Under the pieces are notes generated by a model. It worked only from the letters and a program-made list of their open reading frames with translations, had not been told where the DNA came from and did no database searches. Below, one piece after another: positions 10,138-19,671 of a DNA stretch of 64,000 nt (within the stretch, counting starts at the first letter, position 1; each line of letters opens with the position of its first letter). The stretch comes from Ilyomonas sp965199845 (GTDB lineage Bacteria; Bacteroidota; Bacteroidia; Chitinophagales; Chitinophagaceae). The stretch covers positions 62,001 to 126,000 of the forward strand of contig CBDATZ010000058.1 in NCBI GenBank assembly GCA_965199845.1, in the 5' to 3' direction. The translations under genes were made by a program, and so were the position numbers.

Positions 10138-12477
10138 ATGGATCTTTTCAGTCAGGATACCAATATCTTTCAAATTCAGTTGTTCGACGAATTGCGTGTA
10201 TTATCCGATCCGGCAGAGATACAGTCGGTAATTACGCATAAAGTCATGGATTACTACCGGTCAGACCGGTGCTATTACGGAGAAGTGGAAGAGGAAATGG
10301 TAGCTATCCCAATTGATGCGCATAGAGAAAATCTTCCATCGGTGGCTGGTAAGTATTCAATGGTTGATATGCCCGTCTTTAAACATTTCTTATACAATAC
10401 AGATCCGATTATTATTGAAGATATTCAATCCTCGAATATAGCGGATGAGAATCTGAAAAAGCTTTGTATTGACCTGAAAATACTGGCTTATATCAATGTG
10501 CCGGTCGTAAAAAACGGGCAAATAAAAGGAGTATTTGGACTTACTCAGCGATTACCGCGGAAGTGGACGGAACAAGAAGTTGGGGTTGCCAGATTTATGG
10601 CAGAATTAACCTGGTCGACAGTTGAAAAAGCAAAATCACAAAGAAGACTCGCCAGATCGGAAGATCGTTTACGGATGGCAACAGAAGCATCTGATATGTA
10701 TTGGTGGGAGTTAGACTTTGAAACAAATATTCCTTATTATTCTCCGAATACAGAGCAGGTGATTGGAGCGTCGCCCGCTAAAACAATGCAGGACAATCTA
10801 TTGTTGATTCATCCTGACGACCGGGAAATTACATTCAAAGCATTTAACGACGCAATTAAAAACGACACAAACCGGTTTGGTTTTGAAGTGCGGTCAATCG
10901 CTATTCCGGATGAAATCAGGTGGTTTTATGTGTCAGGTAAAATAACTCTTGATAAGCAAAATAATCCCGCTTTTGCGGTCGGTATTAGTCAAAATATCAC
11001 CCAAAGAAAGAAGGCAGAGGAAGCCATAAGGCTAAGTGAAGAACACTATCGCATTGCTCTTGAAGCCGGCGAACTGGCAACGTGGGACTGGAACACAATT
11101 ACGAACAAAATTGTTTGGAATGATCAGCATTATCGCTTGTTTGGTATAGACCATCATGAAGATAGTATAGAACCCGAATATTTTCTTGAATTTATTTATC
11201 CCGAAGATTTAGCGTACGTAAAAAAAGAATTGTATGCGGTAACAGGTACGTCGGGCGTTTATTCGGCTGAATTTCGCATCAGGCGCAGGGATAACGGAGA
11301 AGTCAGATGGATGAGCGGTTACGGGCGCGTTACAAAACGTGAAAACGGAAAGCCGACCCGCATATCGGGTGTGATGATTGACACCACTGAAAGACGACAG
11401 GTAGAGAACAATTTAGCAGCCGCGCAAAATACGTTACACACCGCTTTAGAAGCTGCTAAAATGGGTATATGGAGCATGAATCTGACATGGGAGTATATAG
11501 ATCACAGTTCGCGCCACGACGAGTTATTAGGATATGCATCATGGCAGCAGGAATGGAGCATTGAAAAGGCGAAAATGCATTTGATAGAGGAAGATAAAGA
11601 AGAGTTCGATAAAGCCTACAACAAGCTGCTTACCGATGGTGTGTTTGAGCTGGAAGCCCGGGTAAAGAAAACAGATGGAAACATTTGCTGGATATATTAT
11701 TACGGACGTGTCTTTAAAGATGATGAGGGGAAGCCTGAATCAGCAGCCGGAGTAATTTTCGATATTACTGACAGAAAAGGAGTTGATAAGCAAAAAGATG
11801 ATTTTATAGGTATAGCCAGTCACGAACTGAAAACACCCGTAACAAGCATTAAAATATATGCTGAAATATTGGAGGAGATATTTGCTAAGAGAGGTGATGT
11901 GAAGGAATCGGGTTATATGAAAACGCTCGAGGAGCAAGTAGACCGGCTAACCACACTTATCAATATGCTTTTGGATACAAGCAGAATAAATGAGGGTGAG
12001 CTTGCTTTGCACCGCGAAGTAATAGACATCAATGATCTGGTCAGCAAGCGGGTTGAAGAATTGCGGTCGTTAACACATAATCATCGTTTGATTGTGAAAT
12101 TGTGTTCTTATTCTGAAGTTAGTGTAGATACAGAACGTTTAAACCAGGTATTTACAAATCTCATTTCAAACGCTTTCAAATATTCCCCCAAAGGAGGAGA
12201 TATTATAATTGAATGCGAAAGTTTAGAAAATGAAATTCGGATTAGTGTAAAAGACAAAGGAATCGGGATACCGGAAAGTGTAAAAGAAAAAGTATTTGAT
12301 CGTTTTTTCAGAACCGAAGAAACAAAAGCGAAGAATTTCCCGGGCATGGGGTTAGGTCTGTATATCACTGCGGCTATTGTGCGCCGTCATGGAGGAAAGA
12401 TATGGGTAGAAAGTGAAGTTGGCAAAGGAAGCACATTTTATTTTACGCTGCCATTAAATCCGGAACCTCAAAAATGA
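10138..12477 (+). CDS. GAF/PAS sensor histidine kinase
   Basis: A 779-residue sensor kinase with no clear membrane segment, so probably cytoplasmic. An N-terminal GAF domain (about residues 15-170) is followed by three PAS/PAC repeats (about 175-290, 300-420 and 430-545), each ending in the PAC-type phrase GISQNIT, GVMIDTT or GVIFDIT. The HisKA H-box is FIGIASHELKTPVTS with the phospho-His at residue 562. The HATPase domain has the N box NLISNAFKYSP, the G1 box DKGIGIP and the GMGLGLYI lid. It follows the receiver gene in the same direction. A second, similar kinase lies 342 bp downstream; they may be a duplicated pair. Confidence 0.93.
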   Translation: MDLFSQDTNIFQIQLFDELRVLSDPAEIQSVITHKVMDYYRSDRCYYGEVEEEMVAIPIDAHRENLPSVAGKYSMVDMPVFKHFLYNTDPIIIEDIQSSNIADENLKKLCIDLKILAYINVPVVKNGQIKGVFGLTQRLPRKWTEQEVGVARFMAELTWSTVEKAKSQRRLARSEDRLRMATEASDMYWWELDFETNIPYYSPNTEQVIGASPAKTMQDNLLLIHPDDREITFKAFNDAIKNDTNRFGFEVRSIAIPDEIRWFYVSGKITLDKQNNPAFAVGISQNITQRKKAEEAIRLSEEHYRIALEAGELATWDWNTITNKIVWNDQHYRLFGIDHHEDSIEPEYFLEFIYPEDLAYVKKELYAVTGTSGVYSAEFRIRRRDNGEVRWMSGYGRVTKRENGKPTRISGVMIDTTERRQVENNLAAAQNTLHTALEAAKMGIWSMNLTWEYIDHSSRHDELLGYASWQQEWSIEKAKMHLIEEDKEEFDKAYNKLLTDGVFELEARVKKTDGNICWIYYYGRVFKDDEGKPESAAGVIFDITDRKGVDKQKDDFIGIASHELKTPVTSIKIYAEILEEIFAKRGDVKESGYMKTLEEQVDRLTTLINMLLDTSRINEGELALHREVIDINDLVSKRVEELRSLTHNHRLIVKLCSYSEVSVDTERLNQVFTNLISNAFKYSPKGGDIIIECESLENEIRISVKDKGIGIPESVKEKVFDRFFRTEETKAKNFPGMGLGLYITAAIVRRHGGKIWVESEVGKGSTFYFTLPLNPEPQK

Positions 12478-12819
12478 ATCTGCTTTCAAACAATGTTAAA
12501 AACATGACTGTTACCGTTTAATCTTCTTTTACAATGTTTGTTTAAACGCTTTGCCGTACAAGGCTTTAAAACTTTGATATAATTCAAAATGGCTTTTTTT
12601 ATTAGGCTGCCATTGCATGTTCAATTTCTTGCCCGTCTTCCACATTTTTTATCCGAGTAAGAATTTGGAATATCAATTGATTATATATATTTCATATACT
12701 AACAACATATAAGTATATTGCTATTACTACAAACCTATTATTTATTAAAAAAAGGTTGTTTCTATTTTTAACACAAAATTGGTTAATTGGTGTATACAGC
12801 AAATACAGATCATTTTTAC
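12478..12819. other. Intergenic gap between two histidine kinase genes
   Basis: AT-rich stretch of 342 bp with no convincing gene. An in-frame TTG lies at 12787, but the ATG at 12820 is the better start of the downstream kinase. No hairpin or promoter could be placed with confidence. Confidence 0.5.
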
Positions 12820-14397
12820 ATGAGCGATGACTTTCAGGCTTTTTTTAAAACCTCGCATCAGTCTTTACTTATGAAGGCAAACTCACCTTATTTTACTGTG
12901 CTGGCAGTCAGTGATAATTATCTTACCAAGACACATAAACAACGAAGTGATCTTTTAAACCAAAGTTTGTTCACTGTATTTCCAGGCAGCGAAATTGATC
13001 CGACAGAAAAAATCAGCGTATTAAGTTCCTTTCAAAAAGTAATTGAAAAAAAAGAACAGAATATTTTGCCTGTGTTTAAATATGAAATCTTTGTACCTGG
13101 TTCCGGCAGGATGGAAACGCAATATTGGAATAACATCAACGAGCCGGTCTTCGATCCCGAAGGGAATGTGGCTTACCTGATTAATACTACCGCCAATATT
13201 ACAGAGCAGGTATTAAACAACATTGCATTGGATGAGGCCAAAGATCAGAAGACAGCTTTAGACCACGAGCAACTACTAAATCAGGAACTGGCGGCTGCCA
13301 ACGAGGGGCTTAAACAAACACAAGAAGACTTGTTACTACTTAATGCGCAGGTTGTACAAAGTGAAGAAACTTTGCGCATGGCAACCGACGCAGCAGAATT
13401 AGGAACGTACTATATCGATATAAAATCGCGCGTATTTATATCTTCACCCCGCTTACGGGAAATGTTCGGTTTTTATCCCGACGAACCCATGCCTTTTGAG
13501 ACAGCATTAAACCAGATTCATCCTGACTATCGCGAAACGGTTGCTGATATGGTAGAAGCCGGCATTACCAAAGGCGATCGGTTTGATCTCGAATACCCGG
13601 TTACCGGTTATCATGACGGTAAAATTCGCTGGGTTAAAGGTTTGGGAATTCGATTATACGACAGACGATCAGAAGAGAGTTATTTTACCGGCGTTTTAAT
13701 AGAAATCACAGAACAAAAGCTGGACGAGCAGCGTAAGAACGATTTTATTGGTATGGTGAGTCATGAACTTAAAACACCGCTTACCTCGCTTAATGGCTAC
13801 CTGCAATTGCTGCAGGGCAAAATGATAAAGGCAGATGAAAACATAACAGATGCTCTATTAGGCAAGGCGTCTAACCAGGTAAAGAAAATGACAACCCTGA
13901 TCAATGGGTTCCTGCATGTTTCAGGACTTGATTCGGGTAAGATACACATCAATAAGCACCCTTTTTTATTGGATGAATTGGTAACAGACATGATCGCAGA
14001 CGCCGCGCTTATACAATCTTCTCAAAAAGTAATATTTTCTTCGTGTGAACCTATTCTCCTTAATGCAGACAGGGATAAGATTGGCAACGTAGTGTCTAAC
14101 ATGCTGAGTAATGCTTTCAAATATTCGGGAAAGGAAAAACGTGTTGAGGTAAAATGTGAGATAACTGGTAACCTGGCTCAAATAAGCTTTAAAGATGAAG
14201 GCATTGGTATCAAACCCGAAAACATGGAGAAGTTATTCGAGCGTTACTACCGGGTAGAAAGTAACCTGAACATTTCCGGTTTTGGCATTGGCTTGTATTT
14301 GTGTTCAGAGATTATACACCGGCATGGCGGTCAAATCTGGGCAGAAAGTGAAGAGGGAAAAGGAAGCACTTTCTTTTTCAATTTACCCATCCAATAA
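12820..14397 (+). CDS. PAS sensor histidine kinase
   Basis: A 525-residue kinase counted from the ATG at 12820; an upstream in-frame TTG would add 11 residues. It has a divergent PAS-like N-terminal domain (about residues 1-135), a coiled-coil linker rich in Glu/Gln/Leu (about 140-185), and a PAS/PAC domain (about 190-300, ending GVLIEIT). HisKA follows with the H-box FIGMVSHELKTPLTS (His about residue 315), then HATPase motifs NMLSNAFKYSG, DEGIGIKPENM and GFGIGLYL. No transmembrane segment was seen. No receiver or regulator follows; the single-domain receiver upstream of the first kinase is the nearest candidate partner. Confidence 0.92.
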   Translation: MSDDFQAFFKTSHQSLLMKANSPYFTVLAVSDNYLTKTHKQRSDLLNQSLFTVFPGSEIDPTEKISVLSSFQKVIEKKEQNILPVFKYEIFVPGSGRMETQYWNNINEPVFDPEGNVAYLINTTANITEQVLNNIALDEAKDQKTALDHEQLLNQELAAANEGLKQTQEDLLLLNAQVVQSEETLRMATDAAELGTYYIDIKSRVFISSPRLREMFGFYPDEPMPFETALNQIHPDYRETVADMVEAGITKGDRFDLEYPVTGYHDGKIRWVKGLGIRLYDRRSEESYFTGVLIEITEQKLDEQRKNDFIGMVSHELKTPLTSLNGYLQLLQGKMIKADENITDALLGKASNQVKKMTTLINGFLHVSGLDSGKIHINKHPFLLDELVTDMIADAALIQSSQKVIFSSCEPILLNADRDKIGNVVSNMLSNAFKYSGKEKRVEVKCEITGNLAQISFKDEGIGIKPENMEKLFERYYRVESNLNISGFGIGLYLCSEIIHRHGGQIWAESEEGKGSTFFFNLPIQ

Positions 14398-14427
14398 ATT
14401 TTTCTGTTTAATAAACGATGCCGGTTG

Positions 14428-14460
14428 AAAGCGATTTGCTATGCAAGTTGAAATCGCTTT
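14428..14460 (+). terminator. Hairpin between convergent genes
   Basis: AAAGCGATTT and AAATCGCTTT form a perfect 10-bp stem around a 13-base loop, 31 bp after the kinase stop and 108 bp from the end of the opposing GH127 gene. The T-run after the stem is short, so terminator function is likely but not certain. Confidence 0.5.
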
Positions 14461-14567
14461 TCCCACCTTAGTAAACGAACACATTTGACATCATCAACGT
14501 AATCCTTGTTGATGCATATAGTGGCACGAACCTTTTGAAAATAAGAGCTTCTGGTTATTCGTTCTGA

Positions 14568-16619
14568 TTACTGTTTTTGTTTTGGCAACCATACTGTATA
14601 AGGACTTACTTCACCACGATTGCTCAGGCTATAAAACGGGATGGCTGTTAACTGTTTTTGTTTTCCATCGCTTGTAGTAATGGTTCCTGTAATAACATTT
14701 ATACCATGCAATAATGAGTCGTTGTAATGTATTTTCCACGTTCCGTTTGCAGGTAATAATTCGGTTTTTATATCACCATTATCAATACCTTCAAAAGCGT
14801 AGATAACCGGTCCGGAAGCCAATGCTGCTTTGCCTTGCAGCGTTTGTACATTGTCGTTGGCGGTAATTATTCTTGGTTCCATTGGTAAGCTTAGTTCAAC
14901 CACATCACCGTTCTTCCATGTTCTTGTCAGCGAAGCATATCCGTTTACAGGATTCACAGTTGCTGCTTTTCCATTTACAGAAAGCGTTACCGGTAAAATT
15001 ACCTGCGATGTATATAAGCCAAACGGGTTCTCTTTACTTTCTGCCCAGCCCGGAATGCGAACATTCAGCGTGAAGTTTCCGGCTGTTGTTTTGCCTATCT
15101 TAATACGACTTTTTCCCTTCCATGGATACTCAGTTGTTTGGGTAAGATTCACTTGTCTGTTTGTGCCCAATGATACAGTTGCTGCGCTACCAATAAAGAG
15201 GTTTACATATGCTGATTTATCGTCGTGTGCATAAATGTATTGCGGCAAGGCAGATACCATTTTCAATATCATTGGCGGACAGCAAGGGCAACTATGCCAT
15301 GACCATCGCCGATGATCCGCAGCCATTAATGGATTCTCATAGAAATAATGTGTACCATCAAGCGAAACACCAGATAAAAGGTTGTTGTAAATGATGCGTT
15401 CAAACTCATCCATATACTTGCCGTTGGCCTGCAGTTCGTTCATCTTTTCGGTAAAAAATCCCGCACCTATCGAAGCACAGGTTTCTAAGTAAGCCGATTC
15501 GGGTAAATAATAATCAGCGCCAAAGCGTTCGCCATCGGCAATAGCACCTTCGCCACCGGTAATGAACATGCGTTTCCCAATCATATTGTCCCAATACCGG
15601 TTAGCTGTATTGATGTATTGTGCATCTCCATTTTGCAGTGCCATAGCTGTTACGCCGGTTGCCAGCAAGGTAGCCCGAACCGCATGTCCTTCAATAGTTG
15701 GTTGCTGCAACACAGGCATTTGATCCTGGTTGTATGAGCTATCGCTTTGGCGCGCATAACTGCCATCAGCATTTCCGTAATTGCCACGGTCTTCAATCCA
15801 GTATTTAGCAATATCATAATACTGTTGCTCATTAACCGAAACATCTATTTTAGCTTTCAGTTCAGGATGTTGTTTGAAGAGATTATACAGCTTTAATAAC
15901 GCTTCTTCAGGTCCTGCATGTCCCGGAATCACATTCATTTTAGGCGCAGGTCCCATTTGCGTATAAATATAATTATCAAGCTTTACGGCAACCGATAACA
16001 GCTTTGTTTTGCCTGTAGCATAATAATAATGCACAGCGGCTTCGGTAAGCATACCGGAATTATAAATATCGTGCTGCCATTTATCATCGCCGCCGTTTGT
16101 TCCCCAGCGTTTATTAGGTCGTGTAAGTGTTGTATAAGTGTTGATGTATCCATTTGGATCAACAGCCTGTGCAGCCGCAATACGATCAATATAAGCGTCT
16201 ATTTTATGTTCCAGTTTTGCATCAGGATGCATGATTAACAAGTCGGCTGCACCGCGAATGGTTTCATATACCAAACCGTCGTACCACGGCGGTCCATCAT
16301 GCGTATTGATATTCGTTTTTCCCTGTGCAACAAGATCAAAGTTCAGGAAGGCATTCCGCGTTCTGCCCATCTCTTGTTTTTCTTTGATGATGTCATCTCT
16401 GTCGGGTACATACTTGCCTTCCAGTTTATCAAATACATCATACACGGTAACAGAATCCCACACGTTATATTTCGGACTCCAGAAAGCATCATTCACCTTT
16501 ACATCGCGAAGCGACAATGGATGAATTACATGCACAACAGGCGTTGTATTTGTCTGCGCATTCACGGTAAGAATAAGCATCAGTAATGCTATTGTAGCGG
16601 CAATAAATCGTTTCTTCAT
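14568..16619 (-). CDS. Glycoside hydrolase family 127 beta-L-arabinofuranosidase-type enzyme, secreted
   Basis: A 683-residue GH127 (former DUF1680) protein. A signal peptide ends after about residue 21 (VNAQ). An (alpha/alpha)6 barrel region follows, with RTRNAFLNFDLVAQG and YNSGMLTEAAVHYY. The family's metal and nucleophile site is readable: Glu379 and Cys381 in SAYLETCASIG, and the Cys pair 446-447 in HSCPCCPPM. In the characterised bifidobacterial enzyme the equivalent Glu and three Cys bind zinc and one Cys is the nucleophile. C-terminal beta-sandwich domains complete the protein. It would release L-arabinofuranose from plant glycans or glycoproteins in the periplasm. It is a single gene convergent with the kinase. 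Confidence 0.9.
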   Translation of the reverse strand: MKKRFIAATIALLMLILTVNAQTNTTPVVHVIHPLSLRDVKVNDAFWSPKYNVWDSVTVYDVFDKLEGKYVPDRDDIIKEKQEMGRTRNAFLNFDLVAQGKTNINTHDGPPWYDGLVYETIRGAADLLIMHPDAKLEHKIDAYIDRIAAAQAVDPNGYINTYTTLTRPNKRWGTNGGDDKWQHDIYNSGMLTEAAVHYYYATGKTKLLSVAVKLDNYIYTQMGPAPKMNVIPGHAGPEEALLKLYNLFKQHPELKAKIDVSVNEQQYYDIAKYWIEDRGNYGNADGSYARQSDSSYNQDQMPVLQQPTIEGHAVRATLLATGVTAMALQNGDAQYINTANRYWDNMIGKRMFITGGEGAIADGERFGADYYLPESAYLETCASIGAGFFTEKMNELQANGKYMDEFERIIYNNLLSGVSLDGTHYFYENPLMAADHRRWSWHSCPCCPPMILKMVSALPQYIYAHDDKSAYVNLFIGSAATVSLGTNRQVNLTQTTEYPWKGKSRIKIGKTTAGNFTLNVRIPGWAESKENPFGLYTSQVILPVTLSVNGKAATVNPVNGYASLTRTWKNGDVVELSLPMEPRIITANDNVQTLQGKAALASGPVIYAFEGIDNGDIKTELLPANGTWKIHYNDSLLHGINVITGTITTSDGKQKQLTAIPFYSLSNRGEVSPYTVWLPKQKQ

Positions 16620-16914
16620 ATATTATTTGTCAGTCCCGTTCGTGAAGTGTTTATAACACAAACATAACGGCTGTTTAGTTATTGCAAGATAGTATTAATA
16701 CAGAGTCTGCTTAATACAGATTTCTGATTTTATACTATCAGTTTAATGAAATAAGCACAGTCAGCGAAGCGATTAAAAATTCTGTATGCAGAGATCACCC
16801 GATTCCGCGATTCTTTAACAGAAAGCCTCTGTTAATCATCATTTTACTGCTTAACGATTAGCGAAACAGGCTGATCAATCCTAATCGAGATTTTCAGCTT
16901 GCATGCTGACCAGG
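16620..16914. other. Intergenic stretch upstream of the GH127 gene
   Basis: About 295 bp without a gene. It contains the region from which the minus-strand GH127 gene must be transcribed, but I could not place a convincing TAnnTTTG box. It borders an IS982-like remnant. Confidence 0.4.
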
Positions 16915-17145
16915 TTTATTACGTGGAGATTCTGTGCAGCTTTACCACCGATGTTATAACAGTTGGGATTACTTCATCATTGTTTACTTTTAAATGTATT
17001 TCTTGTTCATAACGGATTGCTTTCAATAAATCATCAGCAATATAATAAAGTGACATAATTTTATCCCAGAGCACTAATGTATAATTTCAAGTGTAGTCAC
17101 TCGAAGTTATTCCATATCCCTGGCTCCGTTTTTTATTTGTTTCGG
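16915..17145 (-). pseudogene. 5' remnant of an IS982-like transposase
   Basis: Reading the minus strand gives a degraded copy of the first about 50 residues of the intact transposase at 56967-57794: LYYIADDLLKAIRYEQE here against LYCIVDDILKAVEHKED there. It continues with VNNDEVIPTVITSVV against VSDSEVITTALVSAL. The noncoding 5' flank also matches (AATTTCAAGTGTAG here, AATTTTAAGTGTGG there, then TATCCCTGGCTC against TATCCCTTGCTC). The start codon is lost and stops occur, so it is inactive. The rest of the element is missing. Confidence 0.8.
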
Positions 17146-17237
17146 ATTTGTAACTTAAATTAATTAGGAAAAGTTTTGACATCCAATTAAAAGTTACTGC
17201 ATTGATATATAGTGTGCAAATCAAAATATTACTTTAA

Positions 17238-17455
17238 ATGGAAGAAAGCACCGGATAGATACAATTTCATTACAGGCGCAACTGGAAACAGGCAACCAGG
17301 CTGCGCTAAAGAAATTGTATGAACTATCTGGTGAGCGGTTGCTCCACTTTGCTTTTGCCATCATTCACAACCGCGAACAGGCTGAAGAAAATGCAATGCC
17401 TTTATTGAATGGTCCGGATAAAAACGATACGCCGCTTTGGTGGGATGTAAAATAA
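17238..17455 (+). pseudogene. Fragment of an ECF sigma-70 factor gene (region 2)
   Basis: From the ATG at 17238 the frame stops after six codons. The next frame continues with LQAQLETGNQAALKKLYEL and then RLLHFAFAIIHNREQAEE, the region 1/2 start typical of ECF sigma factors that sit beside SusC/SusD loci. After AEE the sequence changes to NAMPLLNGPDKNDTPLWWDVK and stops. That tail is unrelated to sigma factors and probably comes from another gene through a deletion junction. There is no region 4, so it cannot function as a sigma factor. Confidence 0.65.
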
Positions 17456-17547
17456 TTTTTGGCTTTCATATTATCAATACAAAACAACCTTCAACTTCTG
17501 CAAAGCAAAGTATTTATTAACCAGCAAATGAATGGATATTTCTTTTC

Positions 17548-18779
17548 ATGAAACACGTTTACAGAAGCCGTTTTATAACCATAAAATGTATTTTATTTAG
17601 TTTGATTTTTTTGTTGATGATTGTTTCTGCAAAAGCACAATCGCAACGCGTCAGCATTATACCCGAACCGGCAAGTATCAGGGAAGAAAAAGAAAGTTTC
17701 CGTTTCACAAATCAAACCCAAATTATAGCTGATTCAAATGATACGATGTTAACAAAAACAATCATGTTGTTTACAGGCGAATTGGCTGTATTAACCAACA
17801 TTCATTTGCAATCATCAGACAACAAAACAACTTTAAATGCAATTGTTATCTCACTAAGCGATAACAATACAATACCAAAAGAAGGTTATGTGCTGGATAT
17901 AAAACCAGAGCAAATTCATATAACGGCTTCTACACCGGCAGGCGTGTTTTATGCGTTTGAAAGTATAAAACAATTGTTACCAATCAATACAAAAAATACA
18001 AAATAAGATAGCTACACGATACCTTGTTCCGTTATTACAGACAGTCCTCAATACTCCTATCGCGGTATGCATTTCGATGTGAGCCGCCATTTTTTTCTGC
18101 ATCATTCATAAAACAATATGTAGACATTCTCGCGATGTTTAAAATCAATGTTTTTCACTGGCATTTAACCAATAGTCATGGCTGGCGGTTAGAGATCAAA
18201 CAATATCCAAAACTTACTTCTATAGGCGCCTTGCGTGCAGACAGAACAGGTATTCCGATGACAATTGCCAAGCCCACGCAACCCGGCGAAAAAAGGAGCT
18301 ATGGTGGCTTTTACATACAAGAAGAAGTAAAGGATATTATTAATTATGCAAAGTAAAGAAACATAACTATTATTCCTGAAATTGAAATGCCGGGACTTTG
18401 CACGGCGGCTTTGGTGGCTTACCCGCAATACAGCGATTTGAATAACAAAACACCGTTACTGATACCTTGCGGTTACGAAGGCGATTTGCAACATAATTTC
18501 TGCGCAGGTTACGATTCAACTTATATTTTCTTAGAAAATATTCTGAAAGAAGTGATGGCTTTGTTTCCTTCGGAATACATACATATTGGCGGCGATGAAG
18601 TGCGTCCTGGTCCGTGGACAAGTTGCCCGCGCTGTCAGCAGAAGATGAAAGAAAAAGGCTTTACAACGCCCAATCAATTGCAGGCATATTTTACTTCGCG
18701 GATAGTTAGTTTTATTACAGCCAATGGTAAAAAAATGATGGGTTGGGATGAAGTGGTCATATTTGGCGGACGCCATTGA
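17548..18779 (+). pseudogene. Broken GH20 beta-N-acetylhexosaminidase
   Basis: A GH20 enzyme would release terminal GlcNAc/GalNAc. The first open piece (17548-18006) has a signal peptide and the N-terminal domain (IIPEPASI, then GVFYAFESIKQLL). It stops at 18004-18006. The next frame gives the start of the catalytic barrel (RGMHFDVSRHF, KINVFHWHLTNSHGWRLEI) up to a stop at 18354-18356. After that stop it continues in the same frame with IIPEIEMPG, then IHIGGDEV with the catalytic Asp-Glu pair, and WDEV. It ends abruptly at 18779, where the sequence runs into a NagX-like membrane protein. The C-terminal third of the barrel is missing. At least one frameshift and one stop make it a pseudogene. 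Confidence 0.88.
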
Positions 18780-19530
18780 GTGAAACCCGTGTCAGGGCTG
18801 TATTACAGCGCATCGCATTGGCTTATTTATTTTCAGCTATCATTATAAGATATGCTCCAAAAACCGTTATTTCTGTATCTGTTTTCCTGCTTTTGTTGTA
18901 TTGGGTATTGCTGTTTTTCTTTGGTGATGCAGGTGCGCAATACACCATTGAAGGCAATGCTGTTCATAAACTTGACTTACTTGTTTTCGGTGCAAAACGC
19001 ATGTAGAAGAAACAGGGAATTGTGTTTGATCCGGAAGGAATAGAAAGCACCATTCCGGCTATTGTAAATGTTTTGACTGGCTATCTTGCAGGTGGGTTTA
19101 CTGTACGAAAAGGAACAACGTTATGAATGTCTTGCCAGGCTTTTACTTACCGATATTGTCTTGCTTTTTATTGGCTTGTGCTGGAACGAAGTTTCCCCGA
19201 TAAATAAAAAATTATGGACAAGTTCTTATGTATGTTTTACAACAGTATTGACATTCTTGTAATAGGTTTTCTGCTTTATTTTATAGAGTTTAAGAATGAA
19301 AAAAAGGAATTTATTTCTTTACTGTGTTTGGAAAAAATCCTCTGTTGATTTATGTATTATCAAACCTGATTGGCATCTTTTTAATCTTTTATGTTTCACC
19401 AGATACAGTAGTGATTGATTGGTTAAATGAAAAGATATTCCAGGTGATTGCGCCCGGCGGCTCAATGGGTTGTTTATTGTTTGCTGTTTTCATTACTTTG
19501 CTGGCTTGTCAGTTATTGGATGAATAAAAA
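18776..19530 (+). pseudogene. Broken NagX-like (DUF5009) membrane acyltransferase
   Basis: The first piece (18776-19006) reads RVRAVLQRIALAYLFSAII plus a hydrophobic helix, the DUF5009/heparan-alpha-glucosaminide N-acetyltransferase-like pattern. A second frame has FDPEGIESTIPAIVNVLTGYLAG, also typical. Later frames give TDIVLLFIGLCWNEVSPINKKLWTSSYV. The tail FGKNPLLIYVLSNLIGI with two more hydrophobic helices follows to 19527. The N-terminal part is absent; the gene is fused at 18776-18779 to the broken GH20 gene. Hexosaminidase and NagX-type genes often neighbour each other in GlcNAc-use loci, so a deletion between two adjacent genes explains the chimera. Confidence 0.75.
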
Positions 19531-19671
19531 GAAAATTTACATTCGATTGTAAAGGCTGATTTACATTGAATTGTTTAGCGTTTTTTTATCTCTTATCATT
19601 CAAAACAAAAGAACATAATTTTCTTTTTGTTTTGATTCATTTATAAAAACACTTACCGCTAACTTTATTTT

